DNA of 64,000 bases from Phoebastria nigripes (lineage: Eukaryota > Chordata > Aves > Procellariiformes > Diomedeidae), in the NCBI GenBank assembly GCA_035582835.1, contig JAYKAV010000489.1, positions 1,284,580 to 1,348,579 of the forward strand, in the 5' to 3' direction. Below are positions 13,201 through 22,527 of this stretch, piece after piece. Position 1 is the first letter of the stretch. Every line of letters starts with the position of its first letter. The notes under the pieces are model-generated. The model did no database searches and was not told the DNA's origin. It worked only from the letters and a program-made list of their open reading frames with translations. Both the position numbers and the translations under genes were made by a program.

Positions 13201-14274
13201 GGCAGAAGAGGAAGGACACCAGAAAGGGAAGAGAATACCTTTAGAATGTATACCGCTATGTAGTCTAACCAGGTAACTAACTAACAAAAAACAGCAATGA
13301 TGCCACCTTGTGTTTTTTGTTCTCATCACAGTTATTTCCCCTAATCTACAAGACCAACAGAAATCTCTGAGAGGCAGCAGGTTACTGTGTATCTTACGTA
13401 TATTGAGTGTTATCATGCCTTACAAAGACAATGGTTTAGCACCCAACAGGTCGAGATCAGACTACCTGTATTTTCTTGATGTGTTATAAAAATAGCCATT
13501 TTGTCTTGTGCCCTAGTTTGCATAGTCACTAACCAGAGAGGCAGCCTTACCTTAATGTTCAATACCTAAGTCTCTGTTGCTTGCTGGTTTTAGATCTATT
13601 TCTTTGCTGTTTCCATTCTGTTCCCTTTGCATTTTGATCCCTCATATTAGTGCAACAGTAACAGAGAAAAACATGTGAGCATGGCTGAATCTCCTATCTA
13701 CTTATTTATACGTCTTTCAAAAATAGCCACAGAGCAAGGAGGACTTGGTGCTCCTTCTGACTGGAATAGATAAAGAAAACTGTCGTATTTTAGGAGCAAG
13801 AAGAGCATCACTGAATATGACCTGGCTGATACTGACAGAACTTCCAGATGAAGTTCTTACTTAACTTCAAGTTGCTCTAATGTATGTACTGCAATGGTAG
13901 GTAGAAGACAGCTGCAAGTTTAAAACACAAAGACTTGACTTGGAAGGATTCAGGATATAAATTGCAATGAAGATTGTAGAGTTTTCCTTTTAATTCATTT
14001 TAGAGTATATCCAGCTGTTCTGAAAGTTGCATTAAAAATGTTTTGGTGATATAAAGCACTACGCTAACTGTTTACAGAAGCCATTACATTTGTTCTGTTG
14101 TCACAGAATTTTCCCACGTTATCTCTCTCTTACACATAAATCAAAAGCTCAGGAAAGAACCTTTTTCTGTTTCAGTTTGTACGTGAAAGTATTGTGCAGA
14201 TGCCAGAAGAGGATTTCAGCGAGTGGTTTCAGACAAGAGTAGCCCCCATCAGTGCACAGTCCTCCACCTTTTAA
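162..14274 (+). CDS. CCDC60: CCDC60 (coiled-coil domain containing 60), 3' part of the gene, seven coding exons
   Basis: Seven exons are joined by GT/AG introns: 162-252, 2111-2339, 7064-7154, 8308-8436, 9803-9934, 12526-12714 and 14176-14274. Exit phases run 0, 1, 2, 2, 2, then a break, then the stop codon TAA at 14272-14274. The predicted protein is rich in charged and coiled-coil-like segments, for example the Lys/Glu/Arg-rich stretch from the 9803 exon. The name rests on gene order (followed by TMEM233 and PRKAB1 on the same strand, as in human) and on general agreement with my recollection of the CCDC60 C-terminal region; no search was run. The function of the family is poorly known. Upstream exons lie before the window. 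One exon (12526-12714) has an apparent one-base deletion, so the gene as sequenced would encode an altered C terminus. A small extra exon could have been missed, but the phases do not require one once the break is allowed for. Confidence 0.8.
253..2110 (+). other. CCDC60: CCDC60 intron
   Basis: AT-rich intron. Its short ORFs on either strand are no longer than expected by chance and show no splice-compatible coding pattern. I recognise no repeat in it. Confidence 0.6.
2111..2339 (+). CDS. CCDC60: CCDC60 internal exon, Ser/Thr/Gln-rich linker
   Basis: The acceptor is TTCTATGTACAG at 2110 and the donor is GTAAGT at 2340. The 229-nt exon begins in phase 0 and ends with one extra base. It encodes a low-complexity, Ser-, Pro- and Gly-rich stretch (SGQSSPRGQTPRGSE) that is likely a disordered linker. 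Its phases match the flanking exons at 162 and 7064. Confidence 0.7.
3219..3600 (+). mobile_element. Ancient CR1-type LINE 3' fragment, sense strand
   Basis: The sequence follows the C-terminal end of CR1 ORF2: a stretch like GLFSAEKKRL (from 3223), then ..VIREWLFTSS.. (from 3306), ..MIKLRNSLLQ.. (3417 on) and ..FKSKSNL.. before 3494. These correspond to the conserved '[10 protein letters not shown]', 'nswnsLP' and 'fksk' landmarks of CR1 reverse transcriptase tails. It is followed by a 3' UTR portion containing CTGCCAGAAGCTGG near 3569. Frameshifts and stops are numerous, so this is a very old, inactive copy of the pan-amniote kind rather than of the younger avian CR1 at 18 kb. Confidence 0.65.
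4985..5075 (+). repeat. MIR-like SINE relic
   Basis: The order of short blocks TTAGTACCCCATTTCACAGA, then GATTAACTAAAGCATAGAAA, is that of the MIR core region (consensus-like 'ccccattttacagatgaggaaactgaggca'). It is diverged and partial, and was recognised by eye only. Confidence 0.5.
7064..7154 (+). CDS. CCDC60: CCDC60 internal exon
   Basis: The acceptor is chosen at TTTTATCAG|CCCTAC (7061-7063). The nearer AG at 7070-7071 would create an in-frame stop with the carried T. The donor is CAGCG|GTACGT at 7155. It reads SLQKVIQITHEEVSKDVHKQ, then EDMVKTTGLQR. The 91-nt exon exits in phase 2. Confidence 0.7.
7155..8307 (+). other. CCDC60: CCDC60 intron
   Basis: It contains the poly(T) tract. I recognise no other element. 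Confidence 0.55.
7215..7244. repeat. CCDC60: Poly(T) tract of 30
   Basis: An uninterrupted run of about 30 T lies in the CCDC60 intron, just after the exon ending at 7154. It would be poly(A) on the minus strand. No retrocopy is recognised beside it. The length is prone to sequencing error. Confidence 0.9.
8308..8436 (+). CDS. CCDC60: CCDC60 internal exon
   Basis: The acceptor is TGTTGTTTTAG at 8307 and the donor is GAGAG|GTAGGA at 8437. The frame entered in phase 2 is open across 129 nt and exits in phase 2. It reads RSCRISSFIKSKSNL..., followed by an alpha-helical Cys/Glu-rich end, CEEAACCLRDTLERLER. Confidence 0.75.
8437..9802 (+). other. CCDC60: CCDC60 intron
   Basis: Pyrimidine-rich in its middle (8750-9130), where overlapping open frames of 90-103 codons occur. 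They look compositional: no conserved motif or paired splice sites were seen. Confidence 0.55.
9803..9934 (+). CDS. CCDC60: CCDC60 internal exon, coiled-coil-like
   Basis: The acceptor is TTTTTTTGTAG at 9802 and the donor is AACTG|GTAAGG at 9935. The 132-nt exon enters and exits in phase 2. It encodes a highly charged helix (RQEERCCQKYQALKQLKYF, then RRDMERIRQLGMTAEREHD) with heptad-like hydrophobic spacing. Confidence 0.8.
9935..12525 (+). other. CCDC60: CCDC60 intron
   Basis: No supported exon or repeat was found. Candidate AG/GT pairs (for example after the AG at 10997) give early stops in the required phase. Confidence 0.55.
12526..12714 (+). CDS. CCDC60: CCDC60 penultimate exon with apparent 1-nt deletion
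   Basis: The acceptor is TTCTTCCTGCTAAAG at 12525; the carried TG plus the first G makes Trp. The donor is GTGGAG|GTGAGA at 12715. The first part reads FPVLLARLPESVKSD... and KILKKLEKYGKTPDLKIHP, then DTFL. From about 12652 the natural continuation is in the frame one base back: KALADLQVWELCCPEIAAAV, then E. That frame exits in phase 0, exactly as the last exon at 14176 requires. As written, the exon is 189 nt; 190 nt would keep phase. The base appears to be missing at TCTTAAGGCT (12649-12658). Confidence 0.75.
12715..14175 (+). other. CCDC60: CCDC60 last intron
   Basis: I searched it for an extra exon that would repair the phase conflict between the exons at 12526 and 14176. Candidates after the AGs at 12960, 13590 and 13800 either hit stops or give the wrong phase. 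Confidence 0.5.
14176..14274 (+). CDS. CCDC60: CCDC60 last coding exon
   Basis: The acceptor is TTTTTCTGTTTCAG at 14175. In phase 0 it reads FVRESIVQMPEEDFSEWFQT, then RVAPISAQSSTF and TAA at 14272-14274. The acidic, amphipathic sequence continues smoothly from the alternate frame of the previous exon. In phase 2, the frame actually delivered by the sequence as given, it is also open and stops at TAG 14240-14242. Confidence 0.75.
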   Translation, partial: FVRESIVQMPEEDFSEWFQTRVAPISAQSSTF

Positions 14275-14485
14275 TCGAATGGCCAGATGAGATGGTTTTC
14301 CAGCTACAACTGTCTTCAAGCAGAAAACTACTGCCTGTTGAGATCTGCCTCAAGCAAGACTGGGGAAGGGGAGTTAACTTCAGGAAGTCCCACTGACCAC
14401 TCTTGCACAACTGAAATTCGTCCCTCTACAGTGCTTTGCTGGTCATAGTCGGGCATAGAAAATAAAAGCTAAATACTGTTGCTCC
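14275..14485 (+). terminator. CCDC60: CCDC60 3' UTR and poly(A) signal
   Basis: A canonical AATAAA lies at 14461-14466, 187 bases after the stop codon, followed by T/G-containing sequence (GTTGCTCCTTCCTGTATGATG) within 30 nt. The cleavage site, near 14,480, is inferred. Confidence 0.5.
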
Positions 14486-17400
14486 TTCCTGTATGATGTC
14501 TTGGACTCACCATCAAATTTCAATTTCATCTAACCATGTAGGATGAAGACTGAGTTTCTAATCACAAGTCAGGTCATTTCTTCAGACGTTCCTCTAACAA
14601 TACCCACAGTATATCAAGCATCTACTCAGTACGGATATACTGATTTCCATATCTAAATAGCATTGTCTCTGCTCTTCATTTTAGCTCTCCTTTATAAAAA
14701 ATATCCCAAGCACAGGGTAGTTGTAAGCTTTAAGACAATTACTTTTTTGTATTAATTCTTTTTTTATAATTCCGATGTTTTATTTTTGCATTGAGTTTAT
14801 TCTGTAGTTATTCTGTGATTATGGATTAATTCTTGCCTTATTAAAATCAGTATTGAAAAACCAAGCATCCTTAGATGCATTTCCCAGGTTTTCATCTGAA
14901 GGTATGTTTTCCCCCGATGACCTTAGCATATGTTTGCCATTACTCTGCTGGGTAAGACAGTAGAATGACACCCCTGAACTCACAGACAGTGATAAATACG
15001 TGACCTTTGTGAACTTGTCTGGGCTTAACTGTGTATTTCATGGTGGGTCACAATTGCTGGGTGATGGAATCAGCGACCCAGTGACCTTCTAAGCTGATGG
15101 TCTTAATGAGCTGCTTACCTGCCTGTCAAAGCTTCCAGAGGACCCACTGGGGAGAATTGCTGTTGATCCTTCAGCCGCAATAAGGGGAAACAATGCCAGC
15201 TTAGGGTCCAGGTGAGTACAGTAACCACTGATGTGTAATATGTTATTGATTAATGGCCTCATTTTGTCCCCTTCCTCATTATCAAGAGATAAATGTTTTT
15301 CAAGGAAAAGAGCCAAGATCACAGATTTCTTTGACTTACAGCCATCAGAAAAAAGTAAGCTCTTAAAGTTCTGTTGTGCTCTCACTTTTCTCATTCTATA
15401 CATGGCGGCAATAAGCTAGCATTTGTACAGGTAGTGAAGCAATATTTTCCCCTATCCATGCTTTTCTTTCCCTCCATCTCAAAATGCAGCGGCAAACTTT
15501 CCTCCAAAACTCTGTAGAGCTGATCTAGTGCCCAGTGAAATCGGTGGCAGTGCTTCTGCCAGATAAGCAGGATGAGGTCTCATTCTGACCTGTGAGACCT
15601 CAACTCCACTGTTGACTGTATTCTTCCCTTTTTTTTAACTTCCTTGCAGCCCTCCATATGTTTTGAGAAACCCTAGTTCTGCTCTTCTTTTGGGATCATT
15701 TCACTGTGATCTGAGTCAAGTTTCATTGTCAGTGCCTTTGTGTTACCCTGTGGTAACAGCTGATATTACATGCAAACAAAAAGAAATCTTAATTTAGCAC
15801 CTTGGGAGCTCCTGGTTGAACTGTGGTTACACAAGGTGAAACCTTCATGTTGGTCCTTCCTCACTATATGGAACTGCAGATAGAAGGTTGTGCATTTTCC
15901 TTACCTGTAAGAAATGGAAACAAAGGGGCTTGTCCTCAGCTGGAGTACATAAGCCATGCTGCCAAAATCAAAACTTTATACCAGCCGAGCATGTGACCTA
16001 ATGTGTCTGCCTGCATGTAAGATGAGATGATTGTGCAAAATGTAATTAGCTAATGTCTGAGCAGCTCTTTGAGCTCCCAAAGCAGGATGCCAATGGTGAA
16101 TGTTAGGAGTCTCTAATGTTTTTGTGGGATTATGAAATATCTTATGTATGTATTCATTTGACAATGGCTCTTCTCTCTCCTATTGCCACCAGGTAACAAA
16201 AGGGACGACTCCTCTAAAAAAGAAAATAGATTGTCTTTTCTCCTCCTCCAGCACCAGCCTAATGAAAAACTTTCTGCTTCTTTTACTCTGAGGTGGAGAA
16301 GAGCTCCTCTGGAGCAAATTAGCAGCTTCCCTTTTCCTGCTTCCTGACAAACTTACAGTTTCCTCAGGCAAGATCCTCAAACCTACTCAAGTCTTTTTCT
16401 GCCAATTTAAAGGACTGAAACAATACAAAGAGGTTAGGGGTCCATACCCAGATAAAAGAAGACTTGGGCTCTTTAAACTTGTGGGTTTTTTTCCTGCAAA
16501 TATCTTGGATTCTCCCACATACTTCCGTGAACATCTCACAATCTTTGACTCACTGCTTCAGTAGACCCTTGCAAGGTAGGTTCAAAGTAACTCATTTAAC
16601 ACACTGGAGATGGACGCACCAAGAGTCCAAGCAATTTGCTAAAGGTCAACAGAGTGTGTGGTAGAGCTGTCGGATTAGTGTTCTGTCCGCTCATCCTTCC
16701 TCCCATTCTGTTCTGGTCCTTTACAATTTCAGCCAATGGGCCAGTCATTCACAAATTCCATTAGCCAAAACAAACTGTGCAAGCTTGGGTTGGTCACTTA
16801 CTTCATGCACTGGAAGGATGTTTGGGGGATTCAGACATTGAACTCGCAGACAGAGAATCTTCATCCTGTTTCCCGCTGCCTGATGTGTTCCCAGTGTCAT
16901 CCAAACCCCACCCTCAGAGTACACCTCTGTGAAACTGAAGTAACATTTTCCTGGGTCTCACTAGTAGCAGGGCAGAAAGTTATTGTTGCATGAGAATTGC
17001 TTGGACATTAGGCTGATAAGTGTTACAGGAAAACTCAATTAAAATAATAAGTAATGCCTCTTTCACCATTCAGCCTTCCCTTCCACTTCACAATGGTTCT
17101 GAAATTGTCATCTCTACTCTCTTTCATAGGAAAGATCTCACCATGGTAGAAAAGAAGCCCAACTATCCTATTACATCAACAACAATATTCCCACGTTTTT
17201 TTATATTGGAAATAAAAAGCAGCAGGGATTATAAAATAAGCATCTCTGTCTTTCTTGGAGATAGGCTGTTTTATTGTAAATAAACGTCACAATCATTGTA
17301 GGGGTATTCAGAAATCAGGGTATGTCTTTCTAATTGGAATTTCAGCTTTATGTATCACCACTCTATTCTGCTGTCTGGTAAATTAAAGGCACCATGCCAG

Positions 17401-18001
17401 CATGTTAAATAGATGCAACTATATTTGGCCTCGCACACTAATAACAGCAATTATTTTTGCTAAGTTTTAATAAATATCACTGTTGTAGCATTGCAGAAGA
17501 TAAAAGCTCAGGCTAACAAACCCCAGGATATTTGGGACCATCTCCAGCTCCTGTTAAGGTCAATAGAAAGGTTCTTATTGACCCTGCTGAGTATTGATTA
17601 CTGTAAAATCAGAGTAGGTTGTTATGACAAGTGCAAAGGCTGATCCTGTAACCAGCAGCTCAATCTTTTATTCAAGGCACTAACTGAGTGTTTGTAGCCA
17701 TAATTTTTGCTATGCAGCAAGCCTATACAAAGCAAAATAAAAATACCCTTCCCAGTAGGAAAGCTGACCAACCACCAAAAGAAAGTGATCAAAGAGAAAA
17801 AAAAGATGTGACAGAAGGAATGCAGCTGGGAAGGATTCTCAGATACCCCAACCTTAATTTCCTATCTCTGGTGAGATTTCTTCTCATGTGCCTAAAAGCA
17901 GCTTCCAAAGCTGGACTTGTACCAAGGGCATAAGGTCATTGATCTGGACAAATCCTTTAGTTGTTCAGTAGCAGAGAGGTTTCTGTACAGACACATTCTT
18001 A
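14486..18001. other. Intergenic, CCDC60 to CR1
   Basis: No coding exon is supported. It contains one MIR/CORE-SINE-like relic (about 16,600-16,710). The rest is unassigned AT-rich sequence. Confidence 0.5.
16600..16712 (+). repeat. MIR/CORE-SINE-like relic
   Basis: Blocks CTAAAGGTCAACAGAGTGTG (16639 on), then TGGTAGAGCTGTCGGATTAG and a pyrimidine-rich end TTCCTCCCATTCTG, follow the MIR 3' core ('aaggtcacacag..tggcagagctgggattag..'). Diverged and partial. Confidence 0.5.
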
Positions 18002-18081
18002 TCATAGAATAGTTTGGGTTGGAAGGGACCTTTAAAGGCCATCTAGTCCAACCCCTCTGCCATGGGCAGGGACATCTTCAA

Positions 18082-18789
18082 CTAGATCAGGTTGCTCAGA
18101 GCCCCATCCAACCTCACCTTGAATGTTTCCAGGGATGGGGCATCTACCACCTCTCTGGGCAACCTGTGCCAGTGTTTCACCACCCTCAGCGTAAAAAATT
18201 TCTTCCTTATATATAGTCTAAATCTACCCTTTTTTAGTTTAAAACCATTCCCCCTTGTCCTGTTGCTACAGGCCCTGCTAAAAAGTCTGTTCCCATCTTT
18301 CTTATAAGCCCCCTTTAAGTACTGATAGGCTGCAATAAGGTCTCCCTGAAGCCTTCTCTTCTCCAGGCTGAACAACCCCAACTCTCTCAGCCTTTCTTCA
18401 TAGGAGAGGCGTTCCATCCCCCTGATCATTTTCATGGCCCTCCTCTGGACCCGCTCCAACAGGTCCATGTCTGTCTTGCACTGAGGGCTCCAGAGCTGGA
18501 GGCAGTACTCCAGGTGGGGTCTCACGAGAGCAGAGTAGAGGGGCAGAATCACCTCCCTCAGCCTGCTGGCCACACTGCTTTTGATGCAGCCCAGGATACA
18601 GTTGGCCTTCTGGGCTGTGAGCGCACATTGCTGGGTCATGTCCAGCTTTTCATCCACCAGTACCCCCAAGTCCTTCTCGGCAGGGCTGCTCTCAATCCCT
18701 TCATCCCCCAGCCTGTATTGACACTGGGGGTTGCCCCGACCCAGGTGCAGGACCTTGCACTTGGCCTCGTTGAACCTCATGAGGTTCAC
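18082..18789 (-). pseudogene. CR1 ORF2 reverse transcriptase C-terminal fragment (open, 235 codons)
   Basis: This is an uninterrupted frame over the RT thumb and C-terminal region, with ECNVLHL-like [55 protein letters not shown] and a terminal [17 protein letters not shown]. It ends at the usual CR1 stop. It lacks the upstream RT palm, which lies in other frames, so it is a fragment of a dead element. That so long a frame is intact suggests the copy is not among the oldest CR1s here. Confidence 0.85.
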
Positions 18790-18980
18790 ACGGGCCCACT
18801 TCTCCAGCTTGTCCAGGTCCCTCTGGATGGCATCCCATCCCTCAGGCGTGTCGACCGTACCACTCAGCTTGGTGTTGTCTGCAAACTTGCTGAGGGTGCA
18901 CTCAATCCCACTATGTCATTGATGAAGATATTAAACAGTACCGGTCCCAACACGGACCCCTGCGGGGCGCCACTTGTCAC

Positions 18981-19539
18981 CTATCTCCATCTGGACATTG
19001 AGCCATTGACCACTACCCTCTGGATGCGACCATCCAACCAATTCCTCACCCACCGGACAGTCCACCCATCAAATCCATACCTCTCCAGCTTAGAGAGAAG
19101 GATGTTGTGGGGGACCATGTTAAAGGCCTTACAGAGGTCCAGATAGACGACATCTGTAGCCCTTCCCATGTCCACTGATGTAGTCACTCCCATCATAGAA
19201 GGCCACTAGGTTAGTCAGGCAGGACTTGCCCTTGGTGAAGCTATGCTGGCTGTCTCGAATCACCTCCCTGTCCTCCATGTGCCTTAGCATAGATTCCAGG
19301 AGGATCTGTTCCATGATCTTCCCAGGCACAGAGGTGAGACTGACTGGCCTGTAGTTCCCTGGGTCTTCCTTTTCCCCCTTTTTAAAAATGGGGGTTATGT
19401 TTCCCCTTTTCCAGTCAGTGGGAACGTCACCGGACTGCCACAACTTCTCAAATATGATGGATAGTGGCTTAGCAACTTCATCTGCCAGTTCCTTCAGGAC
19501 CCTCGGATGGATCTCATCGGGTCCCATGGACTTGTGCAC
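18981..19539 (-). pseudogene. CR1 ORF2 reverse transcriptase fingers/palm fragment, frameshifted
   Basis: The frame 19,539-19,129 carries [20 protein letters not shown], then the [13 protein letters not shown] and [20 protein letters not shown] blocks. The frame 19,196-18,981 continues with [20 protein letters not shown] and [19 protein letters not shown] small indel near 19,190 switches frames. The conserved Asp of palm motif A (YLDL) is kept. Confidence 0.85.
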
Positions 19540-19560
19540 CTTCAGGCTCCTTAGATGGTC

Positions 19561-20040
19561 TCAAACCTGATCTTTTCCTACAGTGGGTGGCTCTTCATTC
19601 TCCCAGTCCCTGCCTTTGCCTTCTGCGGCTTGGGCGGTGAGGCTCGAGCACTTGCTGGTGAAGACCGAGGCAAAAAAGTCACTGAGTACCTCAGCCTTCT
19701 CTGTATCCCAGGTAACCAGGTCTCCCATTTCCTTCCGGAGAGGGCCCACATTTTCCCTCGTCTTCCTTTTATCCCCGACTTACCTATAGAATCTTTTCTT
19801 GTTGCCCTTGATGTCCCCAGCCAGATTTAATTCTATCAGGGCTTTAGCTTTCCTAACCTGATCCCTGGCTGCTCGGACAATTTCTCTGTATTCCTCCCAG
19901 GCTACCTGTCCCTTCTTCCACCCTCTGTAGGCTTCCTTCTTGTGTTTGAGTGTGTCCAGGAGCTCCTTGTTCATCCGCACTGGCCTCCTGGCGTTTTTGC
20001 CTGATTTCCTCTTTGTTTTTCTTCTTGCTGAAGTCCCCAT
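19561..20040 (-). pseudogene. CR1 ORF2 pre-RT linker fragment
   Basis: The frames 20,040-19,780 and 19,749-19,561 hold the basic linker ([33 protein letters not shown]) and the [20 protein letters not shown] block of CR1, with a break between them near 19,770. Confidence 0.8.
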
Positions 20041-21359
20041 CCTGTTCCTCTATCACAGACTTCCAAAGACTTGATTTCCTCCTCTGGATGCTAAAAGGTT
20101 CAGAGGCCCCTTCAAGAGGCATTTTACTGGGAAGCATGTCTGAGTAATGATTTAACGATTTAGTACTATTAAGGGCTGGTTTATGGAAAATAATATCAGA
20201 GCTGTTTTGAATCATCAGAGTAGAAATAATGACACCAAATATGTACGTAGATAGGACCGTTCTTCATCCACTGCCTGGAGTGCAGTGAGCAGAAGTAAAG
20301 CTTAATCTTTCTCTCTTTGGCTGGAACTGAATCGCACCTTTGAAAGTAATAGCAAGCTCTGTATCAGGGAAGGTTACCTTAGCCAGCCGACCAGGCTCAT
20401 CATCTGGAGAAACTGGAAGAACAGTTTTTGGAAGCAGACATCTTCCCCTCTCCATTTCTGTTATAACCCACACAAGGGTTGGCATGGCTTGTTCCATCCT
20501 ACCTCTCGGTTCTTCTGGGTAGGAAATGTAATTTCCTCCTGTTTTTAAATTTGCAGCCCTGTATTTGGGTGTTTGTTTTTCTTTAGCAAAACCTTGGCTT
20601 CTTTGATTTAACTGACTACTGGCTGAAAGAAATCAATGTGTAACCTCCTCCTGAAAAGATCATAAACAGCTCATCACGAGAAGCTGGGAGGACATGCTGC
20701 GGTCTGAAACACCCTGGCATTGCCCAGTTTCTTGTACTCTTAACCATCTGTCATTGGCCAATGTCAAAGATGGGATGTAGATGCATTTTGGTCTACCTGA
20801 TGCTTGTGTTTTATGACAAAATTGGAGAGGGAGGGAAAAGTTGAGACTTTGGGGTAACAGTCCAACATACCAGTGTCACTGTAGCATATTTGAAGTTGTA
20901 TTTGTCTATCCATCAGGGTAACAGGAAGCAGAAAGGATATTCATTCAGGATCCCTTTCAACAGTGAGAAGCGAAGAATGCTCTTTTGCTGCTATGCCAGA
21001 AGGACAGGGAAACAGCAGCATTCATCCCATTGAACCAGCCACTGAGTTCCATGTTTGGAGGATGCCACCACAGCTGACTGAGACTCTCTTCCTCTTTGCG
21101 GTAAGTGGCCATTTCCATACTAAAGTGTGGTCTTAAGGAATAAAAGGCAGATCCTAGATTAGTCTGCAGTCGAGAAGGGAAATAAAGGGCATATTCCACT
21201 GGAAGGGAAAGAATTTGCTCTTGCACAAAGCAGAGCAACCTCAAAGTTAACTCTTTCCCATCAGAATACGCCTTCCAAAGGAGCTGGCATGCTATAGCTA
21301 CACAAACCTCCTGCAGGCTTTAGACTGATTACTGCATCAGCCCCACACAATTACATTAT

Positions 21360-21400
21360 TTTCAGTGGTGTCAGTCATTTTCAATGGTGTCAGTCCTGAT
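21360..21400. repeat. Short imperfect tandem duplication
   Basis: TTTTCAGTGGTGTCAGTC is followed directly by a second, near-identical TTTTCAATGGTGTCAGTC (one mismatch). The flanking CCTGATTAACAATGTCAG and GGGGCAGGATTAGACCC resemble old amniote interspersed repeats, but I cannot name the family. Confidence 0.6.
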
Positions 21401-22331
21401 TAACAATGTCAGTTTTCGAGATTCTGATTTTCCATTGTTGAACTAGACTTTTGCAGTCTTCACAGGGGCAGGATTAGACCCTAAAGGAGTGAAAGGCTAA
21501 AAAAGAAAGGCTTTTTTCTTTGTTGACATGTCTTCCCTTTTTTTCCTGGCAAATGGTTGGTTGTTTTCTATGTGATTTATATAGCTTTTTATTAGGGTGG
21601 CTATATTTTAGTACATTACATTGTAAATTACACCCAACTATATATGATGGATTTAATCATTGTGCTATAAATTGTAGTGGATTTTTAAAAGAACCCATCA
21701 TGGTTGACAACCATGGGGCATCTAATTTATTTCTAGTGCCAGATTACTGTAACAGTTATCAAAACATTGTCTTGCACAGATAGTTTATTAGACCATTTCT
21801 CAGAATATCCTAACAAATACTTGCCTTTAAGAGGCTGTTTCCTACCTATGGTTCTTCAAACCATGTTTACAAAGTAGGGCAGGTTGCAGCTAAGGGTAAT
21901 ACATATGGTCTATAATGAAAACTTTGCACAAAAAGTGTGGAGGGAAGATTAAAATGTCCAACTGTTCCCTTTTGTTGTAGGAAAAGAGGAAGAACTGTGA
22001 CCCATATAATCTAAGTGGCTGAGATAAAAATGACAAAAAAGAAAGCTTTTGCTCTTGAAAAAAAGATAGACTTGATTACTGCAGGCTTGCAGTGCATCCT
22101 GCTGCACCCTTGTAAAAAGAATCCAGGACATGAGCAAGGACTGAATATTGTTCAACTTTTTTAAAAGCCCTCTCTAAATTCCACAAGAGAATTACTAGAT
22201 TTTCTCATGCATGAAGTGTAAAAAGAAAATACTGGAATTATTAACCAAAACAATCATTTAGTACGGAAACTGTGTGGGGATGAGCAATGGGCAATCAGAC
22301 TCCTCAGTCATAGGCAAGGAACATTAGATAG

Positions 22332-22527
22332 CTAGTCTTTCTCTACAGTTACAGCCCCCTCTAAAGCTAAAGGGGAGAAGAAGCCCTTCACCCACACAGA
22401 AATCCAGAATCCAGAAGTACCTATACCCACACAACTTAGTGTAGGTACTCTGGATTCTGGTCATTTCTGGAGAAGCAGTTCTCTTGCTGTTAGCTATAGA
22501 GGGGGCTAAGAGAAATCACCTGACTAG
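22332..22527. repeat. Long imperfect palindrome (foldback element)
   Basis: Three pairs of arms match in nested order. AGCCCCCTCTAAAGCTAA (22353-22370) pairs with 22490-22507 at 17 of 18. The arm at 22398-22423 pairs with 22442-22468, broken only by a 2-nt and a 1-nt bulge. CTAGTC plus TTTCTCT (22332-22344) pairs with AGAGAAA...GACTAG (22509-22527). The loop is about 18 nt. The layout is that of a MITE or of a long transcript hairpin. No family is recognised. Confidence 0.8.

Larger units (their letters stand above)
18002..20100 (-). mobile_element. CR1 LINE, 5'-truncated, minus strand
   Basis: The 3' end is at 18,002: ATCATAGAATAGTTTGGGTT then GGAAGGGACC is the reverse complement of the standard avian CR1 3' terminus. 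Reading on the minus strand from about 20,100 down come the linker before the reverse transcriptase ([20 protein letters not shown] near 19,970), the RT core ([40 protein letters not shown] in 19,539-19,129; YLDLCKAF near 19,140) and [12 protein letters not shown] near 18,950. The tail ORF is 18,789-18,082. The endonuclease and ORF1 are absent, as in most CR1 copies, which are 5'-truncated. The ORF is broken into about five frames. The catalytic F-A-D-D box reads F-A-D-N at about 18,874-18,885. Inactive. The exact 5' boundary is uncertain within about 100 nt. Confidence 0.95.

Noticed and set aside
18514..19146. 210-codon plus-strand frame inside the CR1
   Set aside because: Antisense of CR1 reverse transcriptase; the minus-strand reading carries all RT motifs.
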